Made by a program: the position numbers and the translations under genes
NCBI RefSeq assembly: GCF_036711975.1
Contig: NC_091973.1
Location: forward strand, 868,001 to 932,000
DNA length: 64,000 nt
Direction: 5' to 3'
From: Onthophagus taurus
Taxonomy: Eukaryota > Arthropoda > Insecta > Coleoptera > Scarabaeidae
In this document: piece by piece, positions 12,352 through 23,869 of the stretch
Numbering within the stretch: position 1 is the stretch's first letter
Layout: every line of letters starts with the position of its first letter
Notes under the pieces: generated by a model
Seen by the model: the letters and a program-made list of their open reading frames with translations, nothing else
What the model was told of the DNA's origin: nothing
Database searches by the model: none

Positions 12352-14694
12352 TTTAGTCCGTTGAGTTCGCTTAATTTTGATAAAAATTAATCACGACGAG
12401 TACAAATCAAATATATTTATTTTTAATATATTTTTTAATTTTTGTTAGTAGTGTAGGTTTGTTGCGTTATTAAAATGTGTATTAAACCAAATTAATCGAT
12501 AACGTGTGAGTCTTCGTAGTCATCCTCGTACCAATTATCGAGCTGCAATTGAAAAAGAGAAATGATTTTTATGATTTAAAATAAAGCCAGACGAGACGAA
12601 CGACGCTCGACGCTCCACGGAGCGTTAACGCGCATCTATTATAGCTGATGAGCTGAAGCTATCAAATGCAAAATAATTACGGGTATAAAGGATGTCCTTC
12701 GTAAAATTGAAACTGGGGAGAAGCGATGGAACACTTCGCCATTGGCCGGACCCAGACGCGGTTACCCCATCCATCCATCATTGACGTTAATCTGTATATC
12801 CTTTACTATCAGGAAAGGCGCGTCTACGTGTTGAATTGATCTAAACTATACTAAACCTATTCAGGAACGATTCCGAAGTTCGGGCATTGGAAATCGCATT
12901 TCCGAACGCATTTTCCCAAAAAGAAAATGTCTTTTGAAAAACCTCTTCTTATTTCATATTGTTATTTCAAACCCAATAATCAAAAATATTTGATAAAAAA
13001 TTTATTTTTATTCGCGCGCGATTTATTTCATTTAATTCATCATTGTTACATATCAAAACGTCTAAAGTGTTTCAACTTACTTTATGGCTGCGATGACCGA
13101 AAAGGGCACAAACACACACCACTGCGCGCAAGAGCCGAATGCCAGCACATGTACAAATAACAAACCTGCCTTCTTCTATAATTTGAATCTAGCAATCATT
13201 CTATCATATCATTTATTTCGAACGTACCAATCTGTCGAGACTGGTGGGGGTGGTACATGCGTACCTCTTTACAGCTTTTTAATACGGTAATTGCTCAAAG
13301 TATTAATATGTGGCACAAGCAATGCTGTTGAACAAGTTTCCTCAACGAATAAACCTAAATTACAATTGGACTTAGTATAAAGACCTCTCTATTTCAAATC
13401 ACAAAATGATTAAAATACTTGTTTGAATTACAAAGGATGAACAATAATAACATTCTTAATACAGGATGTATATTAGAAAATTAAGCTGTATCTAGAATCA
13501 GCATTTTTTCCATTACTAACAATACCAACATAATTGAAAAAGTGTTTGTTGAAATTCAAATTATTTCCTTATTCACTAACTTGACGTCTTTCAGTCTTCA
13601 TTTACATCCTATTATTATTTTAACAATATTTAGCATTATTTCTTACAAGAAAATTAAAAATTATTATTAAACAATAGCCTAAATATATCTCGAATCCAAT
13701 ATCTTGAGTCCATCTACCGATTTTCAAAACTTCAATTATTATTTATGCATGAGCACAAATGTGAAAGAGAGCAATTTTTCAAGAAATTCATCAAGTTTTC
13801 ATATTTTTGTATTTTTCTCAATATTAAGAGCAAAAGTGAAAGAGAGAGCAAGACGTCCATAAAGTCCATAAATGCCACCTTGACGGTGTCCTATTCCTCA
13901 CAAATAACCGTAGGACCAGCAAGATTCAGCTTCGGCCAACCCAACCCAGCCCAGCACAATTCAACCCAGCTCTGCAGGGTGAGATTGAGAGAATGGTAGA
14001 AGTAGATGATGCGATTGAGCTTGCAAAAAGAGAAAAATAGAGAGGAAAATATCAACATCGGTGTGAATTGTCCAAATATTTGAAAATATTTAATTATTAT
14101 TTCAATAATAATAAACTTAAGAAAGTTTTTTGAAGGATATCCAAACAATGAAAGGTTAAAAAATTATTGAATGTTGGTGAAAGAAGATCCGGGTCAGAAG
14201 ACTAATGGTTACAAAATAGTGATTGCGTGTGTCAACGCGGGTTTTACCACCATAAACATTACAAAAGGTCTATCGTGGAGAACTTTCAATTTCGCCGGTT
14301 CGAATTACATAAACCCAGTGAGTTTCGGGGAACTAATCGCCGGCACGTCCGATGGAATGGCAAATGTAGAGCAACCGCAGCGGATGTAAATTATTTCCAA
14401 ACGACAGGATGCTTTTAATACAACGTTGAAACTATCGCCGGGCTAGCGTCAACCAGTTCTTCGTGTGGCGATGATTTATGGCGCGAGCTAATGCGCGCGT
14501 CCCATTTCGGGGGCTCCTCTCCTCCGAAACTTCGTCGACGTCGGCGATGATTCCGAAAAGAAAAAGAAAGTGGCGCTAGGTGGGAGTAATCCAACGGAAT
14601 AGTGCAAGTCCGCACTTTCCTCAGTAATGCTTTGTATTTGGGTCATCTTGGTCATACCTATCGCCGGCTTCTTCCTTCGACCTTCTGGATTAGG
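12352..14694. other. Intergenic, Gat and CLIP-protease 5' regions
   Basis: No gene is supported. CpG-containing, less AT-rich islands lie near 12590-12650 (upstream of Gat) and 14170-14620 (upstream of the protease). They probably hold the promoters and 5' UTR exons of these two divergent genes. Small open frames here (for example 14171-14389) have no recognisable content. A short (CCCAA/CCCAG)-rich run lies at 13935-13965. Confidence 0.45.
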
Positions 14695-14855
14695 ATGCTA
14701 TTTTCCCGTCGCTTCGGTGAGTCTTCGATCCTTTCGTCTCAACCCTTCAACCTTCGTACACCGAGACCTTGACCCAGAGGAGAAACCGGAGAAAGTTATC
14801 AGATTATTTAGAGAGAGAAAATTGCCGTTTTCTGTTCCAGAAACGTTCACCTTAA
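14627..14855 (+). other. Possible upstream ORF of the CLIP protease mRNA
   Basis: An ATG at 14627 opens a hydrophobic frame that runs to the same GTGAGT donor (14717) used by the protease. After splicing to 14841 it meets a stop after five codons, giving 34 residues. It overlaps the proposed protease start in another frame. If the intron is retained, the same ATG instead reads in frame into the protease, giving a longer, poorer N-terminus. Confidence 0.3.
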
Positions 14856-16582
14856 TTTTTTTCATCATTTCTTCATCCAGTCCATACGATTACAATCCAA
14901 GGGAAGGCCCAGTGAGATATTATCATTCGCCGTCTTCATCGGTACGATGGCATAGAAATACCGGACCTTACGAAAATGATCCTTACAATTACTACAGAGT
15001 GCCAGAACCCGGAATTCCTTATAGCAGAAATTCCGTCTTTGAAACGGTTGGAAAAATCACGGATACCTTAGGGGCTTTAAACACTATTGGACAATATATC
15101 GTCAATGTCACAAGAGACAGCAAAAACATATCAAATATACCAAAAGATGTGCCAAATGCAATTTATACCCTTAGCAAAAACGTTCTTGGAAGAAACATCA
15201 CCGATACAATCGCACCTTTTGTTGGGGAACAACAAATACGAAGAGAAATCGATGAAGTTACGCCTCCAAGTTACGTTTATAAGACCACAACAGAAAGTAA
15301 TCTGCAAACGTGTACAACTCCAGATGGAACACAAGGAATTTGTGATGACTTAAGCAATTGTCCGGATTTACTTTTAAATCTTCAAGATTTACGACAATCT
15401 TTATGTTTTAAAAGTTTATTCGTTCCCGGAGTTTGTTGTAGAAAAGAAAATACCATAACAGATCAATCTTATGTATCAACTACAACTCCAATTCCAACCA
15501 CAACAACTCAATTTACAACTACGACGCATAATTATTATCCAATTTCGACTACCACACAATTTCCCGAAATATTTACTTTAGGAACAAACATCGAAGCAGA
15601 AGGTAAAATTTCTTTTGTCTTAAGAACTAGTTAAGTTTTATTATTTTTTCTAAGATTGTGGTCAACAAGAAGATGAACAGTTTCGCGTTGTCGGCGGAGA
15701 GGAAGCAGCACCGCAAAAATGGCCTTGGGTAGCAGCTATTTTCCTCCACGGAAATCGAAAAGTGGAATTTTGGTGCGGGGGATCGTTAATATCTTTAAAA
15801 CACATACTAACAGCAGCCCATTGTACCAAAGACGGCAATGACCGACCGTAATTAATAAAGTAGGACAACCTTGAAAAAAATATTCTCAGTGTTGTTCCAG
15901 ATTCGCATCATATCAACTCTCAGTTAGACTTGGCGACGTGGACCTTAAAAGAACTGACGAACCATCAAACCCTGCCACTTATCGGGTTACCCAAATCAGA
16001 AGACACGAAAAATATAACCGAGTTGGTTATTACAATGACATTGCGGTTCTTTTATTGGATAGGATTGTTCAAAGGTCAAAATATGTAATTCCATTATGCC
16101 TTCCTCCACCTTCACTTAGATACGAAACGTTTGAAGGAAGAAAAAGTACTGTTGTTGGATGGGGAAGTACTTATTATAGTAAGTAGTCAATGTAAAGAAA
16201 TTACATCAGTAAGAAATTTTTTTTATTTTATAGATGGAAAAGAAAGTTCTGTTCAAAGACAAGCTGTAATCCCAATTTGGAAAAATGATGATTGTAACCA
16301 AGCTTATTACCAACCAATAACATCTCATTTCGTTTGCGCTGGTTATGCTGAAGGTGGAATCGACGCATGTCAGGTAAAAATTGTTTTATTCTGTGTTTCA
16401 AAATAAATTAACTTTTTAAAAAGGGAGACTCAGGAGGACCATTGATGCTTCTTTGGGATACAAGATGGCTTCAGGTAGGAATAGTTTCTTTCGGAAATAA
16501 ATGTGGAGAGCCAGGTTATCCAGGGGTGTACACAAGAATAACGGAATATTTATTATGGATAAAAGATAATATGAAAAATTAG
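14695..16582 (+). CDS. CLIP-domain serine protease (trypsin-like, secreted)
   Basis: Six exons: 14695-14716, 14841-15602, 15655-15847, 15901-16178, 16234-16373, 16424-16582; 517 residues. CLIP proteases act in haemolymph cascades (melanisation, Toll activation). The chosen start gives a clean signal peptide, [20 protein letters not shown], created only when the first intron is removed. A CLIP domain with six Cys follows ([11 protein letters not shown] to VPGVCC). Next come a Thr-rich linker, an activation site before VVGGE and the S1 domain. The triad is visible as [14 protein letters not shown] and GDSGGP. Asp six residues before the active Ser (DACQGDSGG) indicates cleavage after Arg/Lys. 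The gene ends 164 bp before the convergent glycogenin-side exon. Which cascade it serves cannot be told from sequence. Confidence 0.85.
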
Positions 16583-16746
16583 ATTATTATTATTTTTTTT
16601 TTTTGTAAATAACCATTTATATTAATTTTATATATAATAATAATAAAATACCAATTCTTTTTTATATTATTTTATTTCAATGAAGATATAAGTCAATAAA
16701 TATTCAACACACATTGAAAAAAAATTCATAGAAAATTCGTAACATT

Positions 16747-18569
16747 TTATGGCTTCTTTGCTTTGACCTTTTTAACGGTCGTCGTTTTTCGTGGTGGAGG
16801 GGTTGGCGTTGAAGTTTCACCACCCGCTTTAGGTTGTTGCTCAGAAGCTGTAGCTCCAACATCACTTTTTGGAGCATCACTCTTTGGAGTATCAACTTTT
16901 GGAGCATCGCTTTTTGGCGCATCGCTTTTTGGCGCATCACTTTTTGATGCATCACTTTTTGGTGCATCACCTTTTGGTGCATCGCTTTTTGGCACCTTCT
17001 TCTTTTTCACCACCTTTACCTTCTTTATAACTTCTTCCGTAACTTCTGGTTTTTGTTCGGTTGTTTCACTCGGTTTGGCAGCGGCTATCTCCGATTGCGG
17101 TTGTACTTCGGGTGGAATGGACTCAGATTTTTGTTCTTCAGTCTTTGAACATTCCTTTTGTTTCATCGGACATTCTTGTTTCTGCGAATCTGGTGGGGGA
17201 ACTCTATCTTTTTCGGGAATTGCTTCGGGAACTTCAACAACTTCAGGTTTCGATAACATCTCTGGGCCAACCTCCATAGTAGGCGTTTCGATTTTATTTG
17301 ATTCAGTTGGTGTTGGAGGTGTTATAATAGTGGAAACTGCTGTTTCTTGTTGAACAATTTTTTCTGGTAAAGTTTCTTTTGGAATTTCTACTGGAGTTGA
17401 TTCACTTTTTGGCGTTTCTGTTACTGGTATTTCAGCTTTTGGTGCATCAGCTTTAGGAGCTTCATCTTTAAGAGCTTCAACTTTTGGTGCATCAGCTTTA
17501 GGAACCTCAGTTACTTGCGTTTCAGGCTGAGGTGCTTCCTGTGGAGTCTCCGTTTTTGGAGCTTCTAAAGGAATAGGTGCAGTTTCTACTTTTGGCGCTT
17601 CTGGTAGTGGTTCAGTCTTAATAGATTCTTGTAGTACAGCATCTTTTGGAGCTTCAACCGGCGTCGATTCAGGTTTTGGAGCTACTATTGGGGTAGTTTC
17701 AGATTTTAAAGCCTGTGATAATACAGATTGTGAAACATCAAGTTCTGTGATTGCTGTTTCTACTTTTGGAGCTTCTTCTTTTGGGGTTTCTGTTGGTGCA
17801 GCTTCGGTTTTTGATACATCTACAAGTGCAGTTTCGGACTTTGGCACATCTACAGGTGTAATTTCCGGCTTTGGCACATCTATAGGTGCAGTTTCGGGTT
17901 TTGGTACATCAACAGGTGCAGTTTCGGGTTTTGGTACATCAATAGGTGCAGTTTCGGGTTTTGGTACATCAATAGGTGCAGTTTCGGGTTTTGGTAGATC
18001 AACAGGTGCAGTTTCGGGTTTTGGTAAATCAATGGGTGCAGTTTCGGGTTTTGGTACAACAACAGGTGCAGTTTCGGGTTTTGGTACATCAATAGGTGCA
18101 ATATCGGATTTTGGTACATCAACAGGTGCTGTTTCTGGTTTTGCTACATCTACAGGTGTAGTTTCGGGCTTTGGTACATCTACAGGTGTAATATCCGGCT
18201 TTGGTACATCCACAGGGGCAGTTTCTAATTTTAGATCTGCAGGTTTTGTTACATCAACCGGTGTTGTTTCATCAGTCTTAAGAGCTTCGATGGGAACGGG
18301 AATAAGTTCTTTAAGTAAAGCTTCTACTTCAGCAACTGCGTCAGATTTAGGTGTTGAGTCATCAGGTTTTGGGATAGGTTGCTTTTGCATTGCTTCAATA
18401 GGAACGGGAATAATTTCTTTTAATAAAATGTCAGCTGGTGAAGGTTGTGGGGGTGAAGATTTCTCTTCAGGCTTGGGAGATTCTGCTGAAATGGTTTGAA
18501 TTGCCTCGATGGGAATAGGGATAATCTCTTTTAGTAGAACATCCGCCGGGGTAGGTTCGTTCTTCATGG
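16747..18569 (-). CDS. Repetitive Pro/Lys/acidic tail, probable alternative 3' exon of glycogenin
   Basis: A single open frame of 606 codons from the ATG at 18567. It starts with three copies of a motif (LLKEIIPIPIEA, LLKEIIPVPIEA, LLKELIPVPIEA). About a dozen 10-residue repeats of the type ETAPIDVPKP follow, then further EAPKxE repeats. It ends with 5-residue SDAPK repeats, a basic KKVKVVKKKK cluster and a basic C-terminus (KKVKAKKP). No catalytic domain is seen. An acceptor (AAATAG) sits two bases before the ATG. A donor inside the last glycogenin exon (GGAG/GTACAA, 19224/19223) would join it in frame: one leftover G plus CC makes Ala. It is also the next reading frame downstream of glycogenin on the same strand, with no clear promoter between. 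It could instead be an independent gene. No homologue is recognised. Confidence 0.6.
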
Positions 18570-19182
18570 CTATTTATAAAAATGATTCCATTTTATGTTA
18601 TATTTTATAATTTTTTTGTTAATAAAGCGGCCATAAAAATCGTTATTGTTACATACTTACCTAACCTAAACATTCTAAAAGGATGCTGTATGGTAAAAGT
18701 TACAGGTAAAACTTGGTTACGCCAATATAAATGTATTTTTCGCATTAATTAAGCAGCAATATCATCTGACATTTTAAAAAAAAGGGTTCACAACGTTATT
18801 GTCACGATCTTCCAGCCTTAGCGTTAAGAATTGTTTAATGGTTATTTAGAAATATTAAACATCAGCGAGAAAAAATTATAATAATAAGCGTTACAAAATT
18901 TCAGCCGTTTGTCACGCAAACTGACCTGTGATACAAGTTTCTGGGGTTGTAGTTATCGTTGTGGGAACGTCTTCATCGATTGAAAAAAGAAAAAGTGTTA
19001 TTACAACGTATTATTAACATACAAATGTATAAAACAAATTAAATATCATCAAAAAACATAATACAACAAGGTTAACAATACCTCAAGAGAACTTTTTAGG
19101 AAAAAAAGCGAAAGAACGTTTCGCGCAGCACTAGCAGTGTACGTTTTTAATTCATTTTTTTAAGATTTTTCAAAAAATAAAC

Positions 19183-22100
19183 TCAATGAATGGCTTTCTT
19201 TTGCCTCTGTTTAGGAATTGTACCTCCAACGACTTCGGGAACCATCGTTTCCGCTTTTTGCTCTCCGGACGCTTCTTGGGTAGGTGTTGCCAAACTCTCG
19301 CAAATCTTCGACCAGATGTGATCAAACGAATCCCTACCCAAATAATCGATGTTTCCAAGTTCCCAAGCTTGTCTTCTCAAATGATTCTCTAAAGCATCTT
19401 GTCCAGTTGTTCTTTTCGCACCCAATGTAAATTGGGCGAATGCTCCAGCCAAACCACTCTGCAAACCCAAAGCAAATCATCAAATTTGCAAAAATAATTT
19501 ATTTAAAATAAAATAATTCTAAAAGCAGAAAAGTAGTTATTATGGGAAGGTTTTAAGTTATCCAATTTTAAAATTATTATAACAAACCCCCCTTAATAAC
19601 TACATAGATATAGAAACCATATTTTAAGAAATTTAAAAGCAAGATTGAATTTGTTTCAGTGCGTTTTACTTACATCGATCGCGATGCCCGCATCATTGCT
19701 ATGATTCACGTGCAAAGAAGCTAGCTCTTGGCTTACTGTGCCAGGTGGCGTGTCACATGTGTCAGATGTGTCGGGTATGTTTGGTTTTAAGGAAAGGATT
19801 TCGCGGTTATCTTCCGAAACTTGAGATTCAAAATTGTCAACTATATCATTTTTAATTTCATTAAAATCTTCATTAATTTGTTTATCAGTTTGATCATCAT
19901 TTAGCTCATAATTTTGCTCGTCTAAAAGTTCTAAACAGTTTGGAACTGTTTCTACTGATTCTATATAATTTTCATTATTTAAATTAAACGAAACTATTTC
20001 ATCATTATTAATATCATTATTAACATCATTATTAACATCATTATTAATATCATTATTAATATAATTATTAATATTACTATCATTAATCTCAATATGTTCA
20101 TTTTCATGTTGAATTAAAATCTGTTTATTATCGTGGTCATCCCACGGATCCCAAATATTACTAGTATAATCTTCTAAAGTTAATGTTTCGAATTCATTAA
20201 AACATTGATTTGGAATGTGATGAGTATTATTTGTTTGGGAAGATGTTTGAGGATTAGAATGGATGTGTTCGGCAGACTGCTTGCTTCCAGCCTAAATAAA
20301 CATAACGCATGCAGAAAAAAATCACAGCATTTTTTGTTTTTAGCGGTTGCTCCACAAAAAACTAATTACTAGAAAAACCCATAAAAAAACGTTGCAATTT
20401 CCAACAAAAATGTTAGATATTGCACCGTTATCTCACCTCTTCGAAAATTACTTCGATCTACGTTAGCGTGTAAAAAAATTATTGTGTTGACAAAAACTCA
20501 AAAATAATAAGAATAATAATAAATCAATGTTTACCATATCTTTGGATAAATTCGGATGGATTAAAGAACAGAAAATATTCCACCATTTCTGAAGCGTTTC
20601 TTCTAAATGTTGCAATCCCGGTGATGGATAAACTTTTAATGTTTCTGTATTGAAATATTGCAGCCATGGTTTTGCCGGGCCAATAAAATGCACTATTTTT
20701 GCATTTTTACCATATCTATATAAGCATTCCATTATATGTATTAATATTTTGTTATAGAGTGTGTTTGATTTTAGTTGTCACAACAGATATCTAGACTAGT
20801 TGCTTCTATAAAAATTAATATCGCTTTGCCCTAAGCATTGTGCATGATATTTAACATTTTGTCATATCTCCAACAATAATTAAGATATCTGCTATGATAG
20901 CTAAAATCGAACAAACTGTATACAAATCGTAACAAAAATACATACTGTTTAAAAGCTGGTAAATAAGAATAAACAGCCGTAGAACACATGTTATAAATAA
21001 ACGGAAGGTGTTTTGCTATATCTTTATGCGCCCAATCCGAAAAATAAAGATTTAATAAACCTTGATCCCCACCGTCAAAGCTGCCTCTTAGAAGGGCGAA
21101 GTCAACCAATTTTGAATAAGTTTCATTAGATGGTTTATAAACAAATACACCCGAATTGAAACAATCTGGCCAGCCAACATCTGGAGCTGCCGAAAATTCG
21201 TCTCTTTCGAAAAGTTCATCGGAATTTGATAATACCTAAAAAATATTAACAATTCTAACTGTTGTTATAGTATTTGGATGAGTTTAATAATTTGTTCTCA
21301 AATATACTGTTTCGGTTGCCTCGCTGTCAGATTCATGATCCCAACCCAAGTGTTATATCTGCACTTATACTTCAACTAGTTCTTGGTTATATTGTTTTTA
21401 TTATATTAATTTCGAACTTAATTATTAATAGAAATGATTTGGAAATTATTACCATGTTTGAATAAACAAAATCTATTTTTAGCCAAACTGAAACGCACTT
21501 GTCCATAAATAAATTTCAAATGCGAAGTAGTAAAGAAAACAAGTTAAAAATTAAAAAAAAAGATAAAAAGGTTTCGGCATGATTTAAGTGGACAAAATCG
21601 CAATGATCTAAAATAGGATTAATCCGTTGACTAAATATAGTGGACGGTATGCGGTGGTGCAGATTGCAAGTTGGCTATGGCGTTATGTTATTTTAATGTG
21701 CGGATATATTTAGACAAGTAGAAAACCCGACACCGGGCGGCATCTAATGCCGGGGAAAATTTAGAAAGACAGATTCAACGTTTTCCGATGCTGTGTTCGT
21801 GCGTCAGCGAATATTTTTAGGCTTTCGATGAGGAGGGACAAAACAAAAAAATAAAATTTTCAAAAACAACATTAAAAGTGAATTGGTTTTTTACGCACCA
21901 AAGTATCGGCGTCCAAGAAAACGCACTTTTGAAACTGTATCAACCGCCAGCAGTGGAGCTTCGTGAACGTTATTCCTAATTCTGGTCGTTTTAACAATTT
22001 TAAATTTGCTTCATCCTTTGAATCTAACGGATTCACTTCTTCTACTATATTAAATACAGTTGTTAATTTTTCTCTAAAAACAATTTCAAGTAAAAGATAT

Positions 22101-23139
22101 TATTAAAATAAAAATGTTGGATATTAGGTTTATCATATCATTCAATATTCGAAAGTGACCACTATGTAGTATGAGGTCAGTGTATGGGTATTAATCATAT
22201 TAGGTTACTACTCAAGTAAAAAAAATTGACCTCGGTTGTCATCTTATATACTCGGGTAATGTAATGATGTGATTATTTTTCGAGTTGTTAAGGTTGAAAA
22301 TACAAAAACGATTTCGATTGCGCATGCTCGATTTATTTATCATCCCAGGAAGCGGGAATTGGGCATTTTGGCACGTTGCCCTTTCGCGATTTTAATACTG
22401 TTTCTGGGGCCCCATAAACTAAATTTTCAGACTGTAAACAAAAATATGGTCCAACAGAGCCAGAAACTAATGCGTATCTTGTGTATTTTGAAAATTTGCG
22501 TAACAAAATCTAAATATAAAGTTTTATTTTATTAACTCACCTCATAGCATTTGTAACACCGGGTGTTATTAAAACAACCATTTGGTGTTTTGTTCCCACT
22601 TGTTTTAAAGAATGAGCTAATACCAACGCTCCTAACGAATAGGAGTCGTTGGTAGCTAAGGTAACCCATGCAAAATCTAAAAAATTAAAAATAATAATTA
22701 AAATTAACTAAAATTAATTTATACCCATTCTAAAATTTTATGAATTTGAAATATTTAAACTCGATTTAATTTTAATACATTTTATAACGCCGGCTTATTA
22801 ATGTATTAAGCGATAAAAAGTGTTTGGCTTATAAATATAAATACAAGTTTGGCACAATTTCGATAAAAAAAAGTAGCGATAAAACTTTATTTTCGGTTGA
22901 CTTTAACAAAAATTCTTTTATACAGATATTCACCGGTAAAGATTTCTAAATAATTATTTTTATTTTTTTCTTGTGCTACGATAAATAATTTTTTTTAACA
23001 TCTTTGCGAATATTATTGGTCCATTGAGGTTAATACGTTTTTGGAATACTATTTGAAGGTCACAGAGGGGTCAAAAAGATAACTTCAACATCGACGGCGG
23101 CGGGATCCTCTCGTGTTGGGGAAAAAACTTACCACTCAT
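19183..23139 (-). CDS. Glycogenin: Glycogenin (self-glucosylating primer of glycogen)
   Basis: Seven coding exons on the minus strand: 23139-23133, 22676-22541, 22073-21899, 21235-20946, 20715-20535, 20291-19674, 19458-19183; 560 residues. Glycogenin is a GT8 glucosyltransferase that attaches glucose to its own Tyr and hands the primer to glycogen synthase. The GT8 domain is at about 1-262. It starts [18 protein letters not shown], has the metal-binding DxD in CVFLDADTL, then GGDQGLLN and [11 protein letters not shown], which holds the acceptor Tyr. The conserved glycogen-synthase-binding C-terminus is [18 protein letters not shown]. Between them is a 206-residue exon (20291-19674) rich in Asn, Asp, Glu and Gln, with (INND)n repeats. 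It has no internal start codon near its beginning and is easily missed. Exon 1 codes only M-S and one base. Phases agree at every junction. It is divergent from Urod. Confidence 0.92.
20757..20918. mobile_element. Mariner-type MITE filling a glycogenin intron
   Basis: Imperfect terminal inverted repeats begin GAGTGTGTTTGATTTTAG and end CTAAAATCGAACAAACTG. TA flanks both ends (20755-20756, 20919-20920). No coding capacity. It takes up most of the 230-bp intron between the exons ending at 20946 and starting at 20715. A relative lies at 38461-38661. TA targets and CAGT-type ends fit the Tc1/mariner group. Confidence 0.6.
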
Positions 23140-23869
23140 GCCGCTCAAAACTCTCAAAACTCTTTAACCCGTTGCAGCACTTCGTGTCGTCGCTGTGCTG
23201 CGTATAAATACCACTAACCAACTGTTAAAATTTTGTAGAGGGAGTTTATAAGCACAACCTCAACACAGACTCTGCGAGTTGATTCTATAGTGGCGTAATA
23301 CCACTCCGTAGGTATATAAATAACAGAATACGTTTTTTATTATCATCTTTTTGATGATGATCCCTTCTATTATAGAGACAACCTAAAATGATATATTTTA
23401 TTTATTAGCATTTTATTACACCAATATCATCATTATTAATTATTATTACCGCATCAAAGTGATTAAAAAGTTCTTATCCCTCCTTATTATCTTCTTTACG
23501 TTCTTAAAAAAAAATTATATATGTAAAGTTAAAAAAAAAAATAGGTTATGTTAACTATTTGTAACAATTAAACAAATAACCTTGACTTTATAATAAAAAT
23601 TAATACATAATTAATATGAAATAATAACTAAAAATTGATGTATAACAAATTAAAGATCACATAAAACACGATTTACTTTAAAAAGTATTAAAATAACATT
23701 AAAATAATAATGTGTAGATAACCTCAAAAACAAAATCTCACGCTGGTTGCATAACTCGCATAACCTAATCATCAATTAAAATTGAGCAGTCATTGTTAAA
23801 TGACTGCAAGAACAGTAAGTAAATGAAATATAAATACCTTAATTTTTTACATAAAATTTGCTTGCAAAG
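23140..23869. promoter_or_regulatory. Shared divergent promoter region of glycogenin and Urod
   Basis: The 730 bp between the two start codons must contain both promoters and 5' UTRs. The glycogenin side (23090-23290) is markedly less AT-rich, while the Urod side is AT-rich. No TATA box or clear initiator could be fixed. The region holds no open frame of note. Confidence 0.5.

Noticed and set aside
12580-12660. CpG-rich block with GACGCTCGACGCTCC as a possible RNA gene
   Set aside because: No cloverleaf or conserved RNA fold could be drawn; more likely part of the Gat promoter or 5' UTR.
14627-15634. Uninterrupted 335-codon frame as the N-terminus of the CLIP protease
   Set aside because: It reads through a strong GTGAGT/TTCCAG intron, and the stretch in between has no protease-like content. 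Splicing gives a better signal peptide. Kept only as an alternative.
17747-18499. Long open frame on the plus strand (250 codons) opposite the repetitive glycogenin tail
   Set aside because: It is the antisense of a 30-bp tandem repeat with no stops in several frames; composition is purely that of the repeat. A shadow, not a gene.
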